NCBI GenBank assembly: GCA_002385755.1 | Contig: DGED01000042.1 | Coordinates: forward strand, 1 to 31,964 | DNA length: 31,964 bases | DNA from: Caryophanales bacterium UBA3935 | GTDB lineage: Bacteria; Bacillota_I; Bacilli_A; ML615J-28; CAG-698 | Direction: 5' to 3' | Shown: positions 1 to 7,181 of the stretch, one piece after another | How positions within the stretch are numbered: position 1 is the stretch's first letter | How the letters are laid out: each line of letters opens with the position of its first letter | The notes under the pieces: generated by a model | Database searches by the model: none | What the model saw: the letters and a program-made list of their open reading frames with translations, nothing else | Told to the model about the DNA's origin: nothing | Program-made: the position numbers and the translations under genes

Positions 1-1087
1 TAGCGGCGGCGGGTTTGCCGACATACTCCACGGTAAATTCTTTAATCCTCACGACATATCCTTCATAACTCTGAAGGCTTTCCGCATCCTCGTCCACGTC
101 GCGGATCATCACTTCGGTGCCGGAATCCTTGATTCTAATCTTATGCGGGTTAACGAGCTGCCTGCCGTAATCCGTGGTATCGGCGGCCTGGCAATTAAAT
201 TCGATAACGTCGCCAATCTTAATCACTTCCATCCCGCTCGCGAAAGAATGATACAGGAAGATGCCCGCTTTTGAGGACTCGCCCGTGTCTTTGTTTAAAG
301 TTTCTTCCAAGTCTTCAATGTATAGGCTGCTCCCGACTTTTCTTATTACCTGGGCTTTCAGTTTCATCGTGACGCCGGTCGAATAACTGGAGAAGTTATC
401 CCGCAAATCGGCGATGGTCGCTTCAACCACTTCCGTGTCATAGTTGAAATCGGGATCCTTCTCGCCGAACACCCTTAACCTGGTTTCATAAGCTTTTTGA
501 AACGCCAAGTCAAAGACCTCGTAATATTTGGAAGCGTCGCCGCCCGTGAAATAGGAGAAACATTGTTCGATGATTTCCAAATTCAAAAGCCGTAAATCGG
601 CGCCTTCTTCCGGACGATACCAAACGTAACCCAAATAACGGTCTCCGGTGGTATCCAAAACCGGCGGTTTCCCGACTTCTTCGGCCTCCAGGACGATTTC
701 ATGGGCATTTTCCAACTTTTGAGAGACAAAAGCCGACGCCGCCCGTCCCCAAGGCATTATCCTGATCGTTGATTCGGGGGTGTTGATGCCCAACAGTCTT
801 ATTTTAATCGTCTCGAACCCGCTCGGCGGGGAAAAATGCGCCGTGTCTCCGTCAATGACCCGGACTAAATCCACGCGGCCGATGCCGTGGTTCAAAAAGT
901 TCTTGTTTTTGTATTCATGGATTAATCTTAAGTCATCGGTATATTCGGTTTGAAGTTCATCAACCGTAATCGGCTTTTTCTCGTTGTCGTTGCCGTTATC
1001 TGTATTAACGCACGCCGCTAACGAAAAGCCTAAAAAGAAGACAAATATTAAGAGGAGAAATTTTCTTAAATATCGCGTGTTTTTCAT
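1..1087 (-). CDS. Nuclease-fold (SNase/thermonuclease-like) lipoprotein, 3' end outside window
   Basis: The reading frame is open from ATG at 1087 to the window edge (about 362 codons seen), so the C-terminus is missing. Residues 1-26 form a lipoprotein signal peptide with lipobox LAAC (Cys26), predicting a lipid-anchored extracellular protein. Residues 70-180 look like a staphylococcal nuclease domain: VIDGDT (77-82), IRLLGINTPES (96-106) and DRYLGYVW (149-156). These place the family's catalytic Arg-Glu-Arg at R97, E105 and R150. The Ca-binding Asp usually found in LxDTPE is Asn102 here. After about residue 225 a beta-rich segment resembles the OB-fold regions attached to secreted nucleases. 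It is the last visible gene of the ABC importer operon, 18 bp after the solute-binding protein, with its own SD (GAGAGGA). Family call is firm; activity is inferred. Confidence 0.8.
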   Translation of the reverse strand, partial: MKNTRYLRKFLLLIFVFFLGFSLAACVNTDNGNDNEKKPITVDELQTEYTDDLRLIHEYKNKNFLNHGIGRVDLVRVIDGDTAHFSPPSGFETIKIRLLGINTPESTIRIMPWGRAASAFVSQKLENAHEIVLEAEEVGKPPVLDTTGDRYLGYVWYRPEEGADLRLLNLEIIEQCFSYFTGGDASKYYEVFDLAFQKAYETRLRVFGEKDPDFNYDTEVVEATIADLRDNFSSYSTGVTMKLKAQVIRKVGSSLYIEDLEETLNKDTGESSKAGIFLYHSFASGMEVIKIGDVIEFNCQAADTTDYGRQLVNPHKIRIKDSGTEVMIRDVDEDAESLQSYEGYVVRIKEFTVEYVGKPAAA

Positions 1088-1105
1088 TGTTTGTCATCCT
1101 CTCGT

Positions 1106-2599
1106 TTAATTATTCTTCACGTGAGGCTTAAGTTCGCGGTATGCTTGCTGGATTCTTTTCGTAATATCGGCGTTGCTTACGATAACGGCGGTAAACAGTT
1201 CTCCGACCGTATCGCGAATCTCGGCGGAACCGGTAAACGCCGGGTCAACGAACATCGTAAAGCCGCGCTCCGGATAACTCAAGGCGACTTTAACGGCTTC
1301 GGACCATAATTTTTGATCAAGCGCCGGGTCTTCCAAAAACTCTTTATATTCTTCGGTCTCGTAAGCGGAAGTTCTGACCGGCAAATACCCGCCGGTGTTC
1401 ACGGCAAATTTGGCGGTGTTTTCCGGCTCAAGCATAAACTTGATAAACAACCAAGCCGCTAGTTTTTCCGCGTCGGAGTTTTGATTGAGCATCGCGATAT
1501 TCGTTCCCTGCTGGATAACGAATTTTTTATCTTCGCTGTAATACGGTATCGGCGCCGCGCCAAGCTCGTATTCATATCGGCCGGAGGCGTTGTAGGCTAC
1601 TCCCGCCGAGGATCCCACGGTCATTACGACTTGAATCGTTTCCACAAGGTCGCTGTTGTATTTTTTATTAAAGCTTGCCGCGAGGGCGAAGACCCTTTGT
1701 CTCGCCATATTTTGAAAATACGCGAGAGCGGATTTTGCTTCTTCGTTATCAAAGAGTATGTACCCTTTTTCAATATGAACGCGTTCCGTGTATTTGCCGC
1801 CAAACTGACGGACAAGGGTAATAAAGGCGTTGTCGCTCGAGTCATAACTGAAGGGGTAGAACTGCGGGGCGGGAAGATTGTCGGACAAATAATCAGACAT
1901 CTTTAGGTACGTGGTTTTATTGCCCGAAACCGACTCAACAAAAATCTCGTCGGCATCGCCGTTTTTAACCTTTTGGATAATTTCTTTTCCTAACGTGTCC
2001 AATTCCCCCCACGTCTGCGGGATTTTGTTCACATAATTATCGCCGTATAGCTCCTTAAAGAAAGTCCGGTTATAGACCAACACCTCCGTCGATTTGTTGA
2101 AGGGAAGACCGTAGTAGTCCTCGGGGTAATCGGGGTGAAAATCCCGGTTTTCCGGCATATAAACATCAACAAAATCCTCCAATTCCGCCTTTGTATAACC
2201 GACGTCTTTGTCATTGATAAACTGTTGTAGATTGACCAAAGCGCCGGCGGAAAAATAACTGGCGAAATGGTCCGGATAGCCGATTATCAAATCGGGCGCG
2301 TTATTGCTGTTAATGTCTCCGATCGTCGTCTTTAACAGAGCGGAGTAATCGCCGCCGACCGTTTGAAGATCGACCGTGATATTCGGGTATTGGTTTTCAA
2401 AGGCCTTGATTAAATCCGGCAAAGCCTGGGACACAACGCCCGAGCGGACGCGGAAAGATATAGTGATATTCTCGTCCTCAATATCCTCATACTTCAATAC
2501 CTTGTAATCAAATCGAGCTATTGAGGAAATTTTGGCGCAACCGACTAAAGCATAAACGCCAACAAAAAATAAAATAAAAATTATAATTTTTTTCTTCAT
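1106..2599 (-). CDS. ABC transporter extracellular solute-binding lipoprotein (family 1, sugar type)
   Basis: This 497-residue protein begins with a signal peptide ending in lipobox LVGC (Cys21), so it should be a lipid-anchored receptor on the outer face of the membrane. From about residue 45 it has the family 1 pattern: a first lobe with FENQYPNITVDLQ and an NAPDLIIGYPDH segment, then alternating lobes to about residue 470. It should capture a substrate for the two permeases encoded immediately upstream. The family (MalE/UgpB-like) binds sugars, oligosaccharides or glycerol-3-phosphate; the sequence does not show which. The start at 2599 has a good SD (AAGGTGAGG). It lies 25 bp after the second permease, so it is the fourth gene of the operon. 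Confidence 0.88.
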   Translation of the reverse strand: MKKKIIIFILFFVGVYALVGCAKISSIARFDYKVLKYEDIEDENITISFRVRSGVVSQALPDLIKAFENQYPNITVDLQTVGGDYSALLKTTIGDINSNNAPDLIIGYPDHFASYFSAGALVNLQQFINDKDVGYTKAELEDFVDVYMPENRDFHPDYPEDYYGLPFNKSTEVLVYNRTFFKELYGDNYVNKIPQTWGELDTLGKEIIQKVKNGDADEIFVESVSGNKTTYLKMSDYLSDNLPAPQFYPFSYDSSDNAFITLVRQFGGKYTERVHIEKGYILFDNEEAKSALAYFQNMARQRVFALAASFNKKYNSDLVETIQVVMTVGSSAGVAYNASGRYEYELGAAPIPYYSEDKKFVIQQGTNIAMLNQNSDAEKLAAWLFIKFMLEPENTAKFAVNTGGYLPVRTSAYETEEYKEFLEDPALDQKLWSEAVKVALSYPERGFTMFVDPAFTGSAEIRDTVGELFTAVIVSNADITKRIQQAYRELKPHVKNN

Positions 2600-2624
2600 A
2601 TATCCTCACCTTATTTATATATTT

Positions 2625-3626
2625 TTATCCTTTAATGCCGCTGCGGGAAACGCCGCGCATTATGTATTTTTTACACGCGAAAAACACGATAAGAAGGGGA
2701 ACCGTAACCATTGTGGAACCGGCCATTTGCAAGTTCAGAATCGATTTTTCCCCGGAAGAGTCGATCGCGTTTCTTAACCCTTCTAGCAAACCGTTGCTGA
2801 CCAGCAGGTGATAATTCGCCGCGGTGCTGTTTTCGGCGTTCGTTACGAGCGTCGGCCAGACAAAGGCGTTCCACACGCCGATCATGCTCAAGATAATTAT
2901 CGTCGTAATCGTCGCGCTCGCGATCGGTATCATGATTTTCCAAAGATACTTAAAATCCGAAGTGCCGTCCACTTTGGCGGCCAAATAAAGCTCGTTGGGG
3001 ATTTGGCGGAAAGTCTGCCTTAGGAAAAACGTGTAAAAGACGCTGCCGACAAACGGCAAGGTTAACGTCCCGAAAATTTTCCAGATACTGTCCGAGCGAA
3101 CCCAACCAATCGTGGAAAACGTGTAGTAATTCCCAACGACGAATATCTCGCCCGGGATCATCATCGTCATCAGGAATATCCCGAAAATCAAGTCTCGCCC
3201 CTTAAAATTTAAACGGGAAAAAGCGAAAGCGGCGAGAATGGTCAAAACCACCGTTCCCGTGGTCGTAAAGAGACCGACCAGGAAAGTGTTTCTGAACATC
3301 AAGTGAAACAACATCGGCTTAAACATCCATTCCCCGCCGATTGATCCCGCTTCCTTCTTTATCCCGGTAATCAAATCTTTATAATTGCTCCATTGCCAGT
3401 CCCACGGCCACAAAGCTTTCCAAGATCTGTCAACCGGCAATAAGGTTAATCTGTCGGAAGTAATCTCCCAACTTTCCTTTAACGAACTGATAATCATCCA
3501 GTAAAAAGGCACAAAAATATAAAGGGCCATTAGCGTCAAGAATAGATAAGTCAAAACTTTGCCGATTATTTGCTTCGTTCGGAAAAGTTTTAATTCTTTC
3601 GGATTTAAATACATTTCCCTGTTCAT
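2625..3626 (-). CDS. Carbohydrate ABC transporter permease (MalG/UgpE type)
   Basis: This is a 333-residue integral membrane protein with about six hydrophobic segments (first near 24-46, others near 112-136, 146-172, 183-203, 235-257 and 300-320). The cytoplasmic EAA loop that docks on the ATPase is present at about 212-235: ELYLAAKVDG followed by the IMIP end. This marks a binding-protein-dependent importer permease of the CUT1 sugar family. It should pair with the permease encoded 11 bp upstream to form the heterodimeric channel. A longer than usual periplasmic loop with many Trp residues lies at about 60-100. The start at 3626 is preceded by AGGAGGAAT. Substrate is not determined by sequence. 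Confidence 0.88.
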   Translation of the reverse strand: MNREMYLNPKELKLFRTKQIIGKVLTYLFLTLMALYIFVPFYWMIISSLKESWEITSDRLTLLPVDRSWKALWPWDWQWSNYKDLITGIKKEAGSIGGEWMFKPMLFHLMFRNTFLVGLFTTTGTVVLTILAAFAFSRLNFKGRDLIFGIFLMTMMIPGEIFVVGNYYTFSTIGWVRSDSIWKIFGTLTLPFVGSVFYTFFLRQTFRQIPNELYLAAKVDGTSDFKYLWKIMIPIASATITTIIILSMIGVWNAFVWPTLVTNAENSTAANYHLLVSNGLLEGLRNAIDSSGEKSILNLQMAGSTMVTVPLLIVFFACKKYIMRGVSRSGIKG

Positions 3627-3637
3627 ACCGATTCCTC

Positions 3638-4606
3638 CTAATAATGGACCCTTTTCTTGCTGATTTGCAATTGTAGCAAGGTAATAATCAGAATGATGAA
3701 AAACAAGATTAACGATGCCGCCGCCGCGACTCCGTAAGGCGTCCCGCCGACATCCATCTTATCGTAAATATAACCCACAACCGTAATCATTAAATTCGAA
3801 TTTCCGGCCGGGCCGTATCTTCCGGTGCCGAAAATGGCGATAACGCTGGAATATGCTTTAAAAGCGCCGATAAAGGAAGTTATGGTGATATATAAGATCA
3901 TCGGCGAAAGCAGCGGAACGGTGATTTTCGTAAATACCCGCCATCTCGGGGTGGCGTCAACCTGCGCCGCCTGATAATATTGTTTGTCGATGCTTTGCAG
4001 GCCGGACAAGAAAACAATAATTTTAAACGCGAGCCCGTTCCAGACGGTATACACGGTTAAAACGACCAAAGCCGAAGCGAAGGTAACCTCTGTCACCCCC
4101 GTCGCCGTCGTTCCGTTAATCCAGGCGAACCCGACCATATTGAATAACTTGTTCACGAGGCCGTAATTTTGATGGAACAAGGTGGCGAAGACCATCCCGA
4201 GAGCAATCGTGTTGGTCACGTAGGGTAAGAAAAATATCGTTTGAAAAAAGCCGCGAAGTTTCTTTATCGAATTTAACGCGACCGCGATTCCCAAGCCGAT
4301 AATTACCGTGAGCGGCACGGACACGACAACGATAATCGCGGTGTTCCTTAGCGCATGCCAAAACAGCGGGTCGGTTAAGACGGTTTTAAAATTGGCGATG
4401 CCGACTTTAATGAACGTACCGCCGGTGATCCAGCGATAGCCGCCAAGCTCTCCGTGGGAAATCGATCTACCGCCGTAGGAAAAGTCGTCTAGGAAAGCCC
4501 AGATAAATGAGTTTATTATTGGCCAGAAAGTAAAAACCAACATAAAAAGCATCATCGGGGCCAAAGCCAGCGCCGCGCGCCAGCCGTCTTTCTTATACTC
4601 TATCAT
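3638..4606 (-). CDS. Carbohydrate ABC transporter permease (MalF/UgpA type)
   Basis: This 322-residue membrane protein has an N-terminal hydrophobic segment at about 12-38, a long extracytoplasmic stretch to about residue 80, then five more hydrophobic segments. The EAA loop is visible at about 210-232 (YYQAAQVDAT, ending in ITVPLLSP), the contact site for the ATPase. It is the first permease of the operon. Its ATG overlaps the stop of the ATPase gene by one base (TAATG), which suggests translational coupling and equimolar assembly. The family builds the channel of sugar or glycerol-3-phosphate importers with a second permease of the MalG type, here the next gene. Confidence 0.88.
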   Translation of the reverse strand: MIEYKKDGWRAALALAPMMLFMLVFTFWPIINSFIWAFLDDFSYGGRSISHGELGGYRWITGGTFIKVGIANFKTVLTDPLFWHALRNTAIIVVVSVPLTVIIGLGIAVALNSIKKLRGFFQTIFFLPYVTNTIALGMVFATLFHQNYGLVNKLFNMVGFAWINGTTATGVTEVTFASALVVLTVYTVWNGLAFKIIVFLSGLQSIDKQYYQAAQVDATPRWRVFTKITVPLLSPMILYITITSFIGAFKAYSSVIAIFGTGRYGPAGNSNLMITVVGYIYDKMDVGGTPYGVAAAASLILFFIILIITLLQLQISKKRVHY

Positions 4607-5721
4607 TATTTATATCTCTCCCCGGTGGATTTGTTAAAGACGAAAAGTTTTGCGCATTCGAATTTAACCTGCTCTCCCGGAACCAAGCGATATTCGCTCG
4701 GAATAATGGCGCGGATTTTTACATCCATGCCGTTTAAAAAGCATATAAGCATCGTGTCGCGGCCGATATGTTCCACCATGTCGACCGTCGCTTCGATTTT
4801 TCCGTTGTCGGATAATTTTAAATATTCCGGCCTTAATCCGATAAAAACATCCTGATCCGGTTGATTAATGCCTGAATCTATTAACGCTCCGTTATCTAGC
4901 AAGCATTTACCCGCCTTTAGTTTGCCGGGGACGATGTTAATCGGCGGGTTCCCCAAAAACTTGGCCACGAACATATTGACGGGATCTTCATACACGTCCT
5001 GCGGATGACCGATTTGCTGTTTCAGCCCCTCGTTCATGACAATTATCTCGTCGGATATGCTCATAGCCTCTTCCTGATCGTGCGTGACAAAAATCGTCGT
5101 GATCCCGGTTTCCTTCTGAATTCTTCTTATCTCCTCGCGCGTTTGCAGCCGCAGTCGCGCGTCCAAATTCGACAAAGGTTCGTCCAAAAGCAACACGCGC
5201 GGTTCCTTTACCAAAGCCCGGGCGATAGCGACCCTTTGCTGTTGGCCGCCGGAAAGTTGGTTAGGTTTGCGATCCATTAAATCGCCGATATGAACCAGCT
5301 CCGCCATCTTTTGCGCCCTGACCATCGCTTCCTTCTTCGGTACGCGCACGTTCTCCAAGGGAAACATAATGTTTTGCCTAACCGTCATGTGCGGATAAAG
5401 CGCGTAATTTTGAAAAACCAAACCGATTCCCCGCTTTTCCGGCGGCGTGTTTGTAACGTCTTCGTCGCCAAAAAATATCGCGCCGGCATTGGGTTTGTAC
5501 AAACCGGAAATCAGATATAACGTTGTCGATTTACCGCATCCCGAAGGCCCCAATAAACCGACAAGCTTTCCGGCGGGAATCGTCACGTTAAAATTGTTTA
5601 CCGCTACCGTAACCTTCCCTTTTTTGTCGACAAATTCCTTCGTCAAATTTTGTAATTTCACAGCGACGCCGCTGTGAAAATCATTCCTATCCGGAACGTC
5701 TTTGGTAGTTTCCTTATTCAT
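4606..5721 (-). CDS. Sugar ABC transporter ATP-binding protein (MalK/UgpC/MsmX family)
   Basis: This 371-residue ATPase has all nucleotide-binding motifs: Walker A GPSGCGKST (58-66), Q-loop at Gln104, signature LSGGQQQRVAIARAL (156-170), Walker B LLLDEP with Glu181, D-loop SNLDA and switch His214 (THDQEEA). After about residue 240 there is the regulatory TOBE/OB region typical of MalK-like ATPases that energise CUT1 importers. A homodimer should drive the two permeases encoded downstream. The first 18 residues are polar and precede the usual start of the fold. It is the first gene of the five-gene operon, and an extended -10 promoter lies just upstream. Confidence 0.93.
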   Translation of the reverse strand: MNKETTKDVPDRNDFHSGVAVKLQNLTKEFVDKKGKVTVAVNNFNVTIPAGKLVGLLGPSGCGKSTTLYLISGLYKPNAGAIFFGDEDVTNTPPEKRGIGLVFQNYALYPHMTVRQNIMFPLENVRVPKKEAMVRAQKMAELVHIGDLMDRKPNQLSGGQQQRVAIARALVKEPRVLLLDEPLSNLDARLRLQTREEIRRIQKETGITTIFVTHDQEEAMSISDEIIVMNEGLKQQIGHPQDVYEDPVNMFVAKFLGNPPINIVPGKLKAGKCLLDNGALIDSGINQPDQDVFIGLRPEYLKLSDNGKIEATVDMVEHIGRDTMLICFLNGMDVKIRAIIPSEYRLVPGEQVKFECAKLFVFNKSTGERYK

Positions 5722-5755
5722 TTTTTTCTCCTCGGTGCCTTTATTTCTTACTTTA

Positions 5756-5785
5756 ATTATAACATAGACTTATATTCAAAGTAAA
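5756..5785 (-). promoter_or_regulatory. Promoter of the ABC importer operon (extended -10)
   Basis: On the minus strand the sequence reads TGTTATAAT, a perfect -10 at 5761-5756 with an upstream TG at 5764-5763. The -35 region (TTACTT at 17 bp spacing) is weak, as is usual for extended -10 promoters. The start codon of the ATPase gene is about 35 bases downstream, so the leader is short. No obvious cre-type operator was recognised. Confidence 0.65.
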
Positions 5786-5846
5786 TGTAAATATCAAAAA
5801 ACAAAGCATTCGCTAATTAATAACAATTTAACATAATTTTTTCTTC

Positions 5847-5875
5847 AAAAAAAAGAACTATCACTAGATAGTTCT
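5847..5875 (-). terminator. Intrinsic terminator closing the dnaX-recR-small membrane protein unit
   Basis: A perfect 9-bp stem AGAACTATC/GATAGTTCT with a 4-base loop (5854-5875) is followed on the minus strand by eight T residues. It lies between the small membrane protein gene and the ABC importer promoter, so it insulates the two minus-strand units. Confidence 0.85.
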
Positions 5876-5913
5876 CTTCTTGAGATAATATCCGTTTTTG
5901 TCCATTCGTTATG

Positions 5914-5944
5914 GTTATAGTTTTTCACCCTAAAAAACTATAAC
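5914..5944. repeat. Perfect 12-bp inverted repeat downstream of the small membrane protein gene
   Basis: GTTATAGTTTTT (5914-5925) is exactly complementary to 5933-5944, with a 7-base loop containing CACCC. It begins 20 bases after the stop of the 84-codon gene and about 40 bases before the clear terminator at 5847-5875. On the minus strand no T-run follows the stem, so it is not a standard terminator. It could be a transcript-end stabiliser or a protein-binding palindrome. Confidence 0.6.
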
Positions 5945-5963
5945 TTCCAATTGTATGGGGGCC

Positions 5964-6218
5964 TTATTTGCCGAGAAATAACCATACGGCAAAAACGGCG
6001 CCAAACAAAAACAAGAAGAAAATAAATGATTTTGTGCCTTTGAAGACCCACCTGAACAGGCCAATCAATAAGATAATACCCACGAAAACAGTAATTAACG
6101 CGTAAATTGTATATTCGCCTTTGCTTAAAAAATTTATTATTTTGTTGATAATGGGGGCTAAAAATTTCGCGATAAACTCGTCGGCCTTGTCAAAAAGTTT
6201 AACGATCGTGTCTTTCAT
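5964..6218 (-). CDS. Small two-helix membrane protein, function unknown
   Basis: This 84-residue protein has a polar, amphipathic N-terminus (1-32, Lys/Asp-rich) and two hydrophobic segments at about 36-56 and 63-82, joined by a basic turn (RWVFKGTK). I do not recognise the family. It sits after recR, a position that in Bacillus holds small proteins such as yaaL and bofA. BofA is also a small two-helix membrane protein, but no specific similarity is claimed. The SD is AAGGAG, about 9 bases before ATG. It has its own promoter overlapping the end of recR and is followed by a strong terminator, so it can be expressed apart from recR. Confidence 0.7.
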   Translation of the reverse strand: MKDTIVKLFDKADEFIAKFLAPIINKIINFLSKGEYTIYALITVFVGIILLIGLFRWVFKGTKSFIFFLFLFGAVFAVWLFLGK

Positions 6219-6253
6219 CCTCGTTCTCCTTCTTACAGATTATTCCTCACCCC

Positions 6254-6282
6254 ATTATACTACATATCTTTTCGCCCTTCAA
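6254..6282 (-). promoter_or_regulatory. Promoter inside the 3' end of recR for the small membrane protein
   Basis: Minus-strand TTGAAG (6282-6277), a 17-bp spacer and TATAAT (6259-6254). The spacer covers the last codons and stop of recR. The predicted transcript starts about 30 bases before the ATG at 6218. Confidence 0.65.
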
Positions 6283-6856
6283 GTGATTTTACTAACGTGA
6301 TTTCGTCTGCGTATTCAATGTCCCCGCCGGCCGGCAAACCGTAACCGATGCGGGTTATTTTGACATTGCTGTTTTCCAGTTGTTTCTTAATATACATTGC
6401 CGTCATTTCGCCTTCTACAGTGGCTGCCGTGGCAATGATCACTTCTCCCGGAGCTTCGGATGAAACCCGGTTCACTAATGACTTGATATTTACCTCATTG
6501 GGTGAAATTCCTTTCAGGGGCGAAATCAAACCGTTCAAGACGTGATAGCGGCCATCGTACTGGTTGGTTTTTTCAAAGGCAACCACGTCCCTGCTGCTTT
6601 CGACAACCAGTATCGTGTTGCGACGATCGGAATCGGAGCAAATTTCACACCTCTCGCGGTCAGTTAAAACGCCGCATTGAGAACAGTATATAACATCGGT
6701 TTTAAGGTTTAAAAGGCTTTGACTGAAACGAACGATGTCTTCGTCTTTTAATTTAAAAAAAGTGAAAAAAGCAAGCCGTTCCGCCGTTTTCGGGCCGATG
6801 CCCGGATACATTTGAAAACTTTCGATAAGGCGCTTCAAGGCCTCGGGATATTTCAT
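6260..6856 (-). CDS. recR: Recombination mediator protein RecR
   Basis: This 198-residue protein has normal length and order for RecR: a helix-hairpin-helix region at about 10-30 (MYPGIGPKTAERL), a four-cysteine zinc finger (Cys58, 61, 70 and 73, pattern CSQC...CEIC) and a Toprim domain from about residue 80. RecR acts with RecO and RecF to load RecA onto gapped DNA. Its ATG overlaps the stop of ebfC by one base (TAATG), so the two are translationally coupled. The dnaX-ebfC-recR order is widely conserved in bacteria. Confidence 0.96.
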   Translation of the reverse strand: MKYPEALKRLIESFQMYPGIGPKTAERLAFFTFFKLKDEDIVRFSQSLLNLKTDVIYCSQCGVLTDRERCEICSDSDRRNTILVVESSRDVVAFEKTNQYDGRYHVLNGLISPLKGISPNEVNIKSLVNRVSSEAPGEVIIATAATVEGEMTAMYIKKQLENSNVKITRIGYGLPAGGDIEYADEITLVKSLEGRKDM

Positions 6857-7167
6857 TAAAACAAACCGCCAAACGACCCCAATAAATCGCTGTATTTCCC
6901 CATCTTCTCTTTTATCGCCTTATCTATTTCTTGATAAGCCTGATTGCACGCGGCGACGATCATTTCCCCCAAAATCTCCAAATCTTCCGCCGAATCGGCT
7001 TGAAACCCTTCTTCGATATTTACTTTTACCAGCTCTTTCGTGCCCTTCACCTCAACGTTCACGACGCCGCCGGCCGAAGCGTAAAAAGTGGTTGATTCGA
7101 TTTCCTGCTGGGCCGCGACCATCTCTTCCTGCATTTTCTTTACCGTTTTTAACAAATTTTGATTCAT
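6856..7167 (-). CDS. ebfC: YbaB/EbfC family nucleoid-associated protein
   Basis: This 103-residue protein has the expected family pattern: an N-terminal helix rich in Met and Gln (about 1-25), the central ASAGGVVNVEVKGTKELVKV strand region, and a C-terminal helix (AACNQAYQEIDKAIKEKMGK). Members form dimers that bind DNA. The gene sits between dnaX and recR as in most bacteria, 14 bp after dnaX, and overlaps recR by one base. Its precise role beyond DNA binding is not shown by sequence. Confidence 0.93.
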   Translation of the reverse strand: MNQNLLKTVKKMQEEMVAAQQEIESTTFYASAGGVVNVEVKGTKELVKVNIEEGFQADSAEDLEILGEMIVAACNQAYQEIDKAIKEKMGKYSDLLGSFGGLF

Positions 7168-7181
7168 GTCAGCGCTCCTTT

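Noticed and set aside
1112..1127. parS-like sequence around TTCACGTGAGG
   Set aside because: Only the central TCACGTGA core agrees with the parS palindrome and the flanks do not; it lies in the 3' coding end of the solute-binding protein gene.
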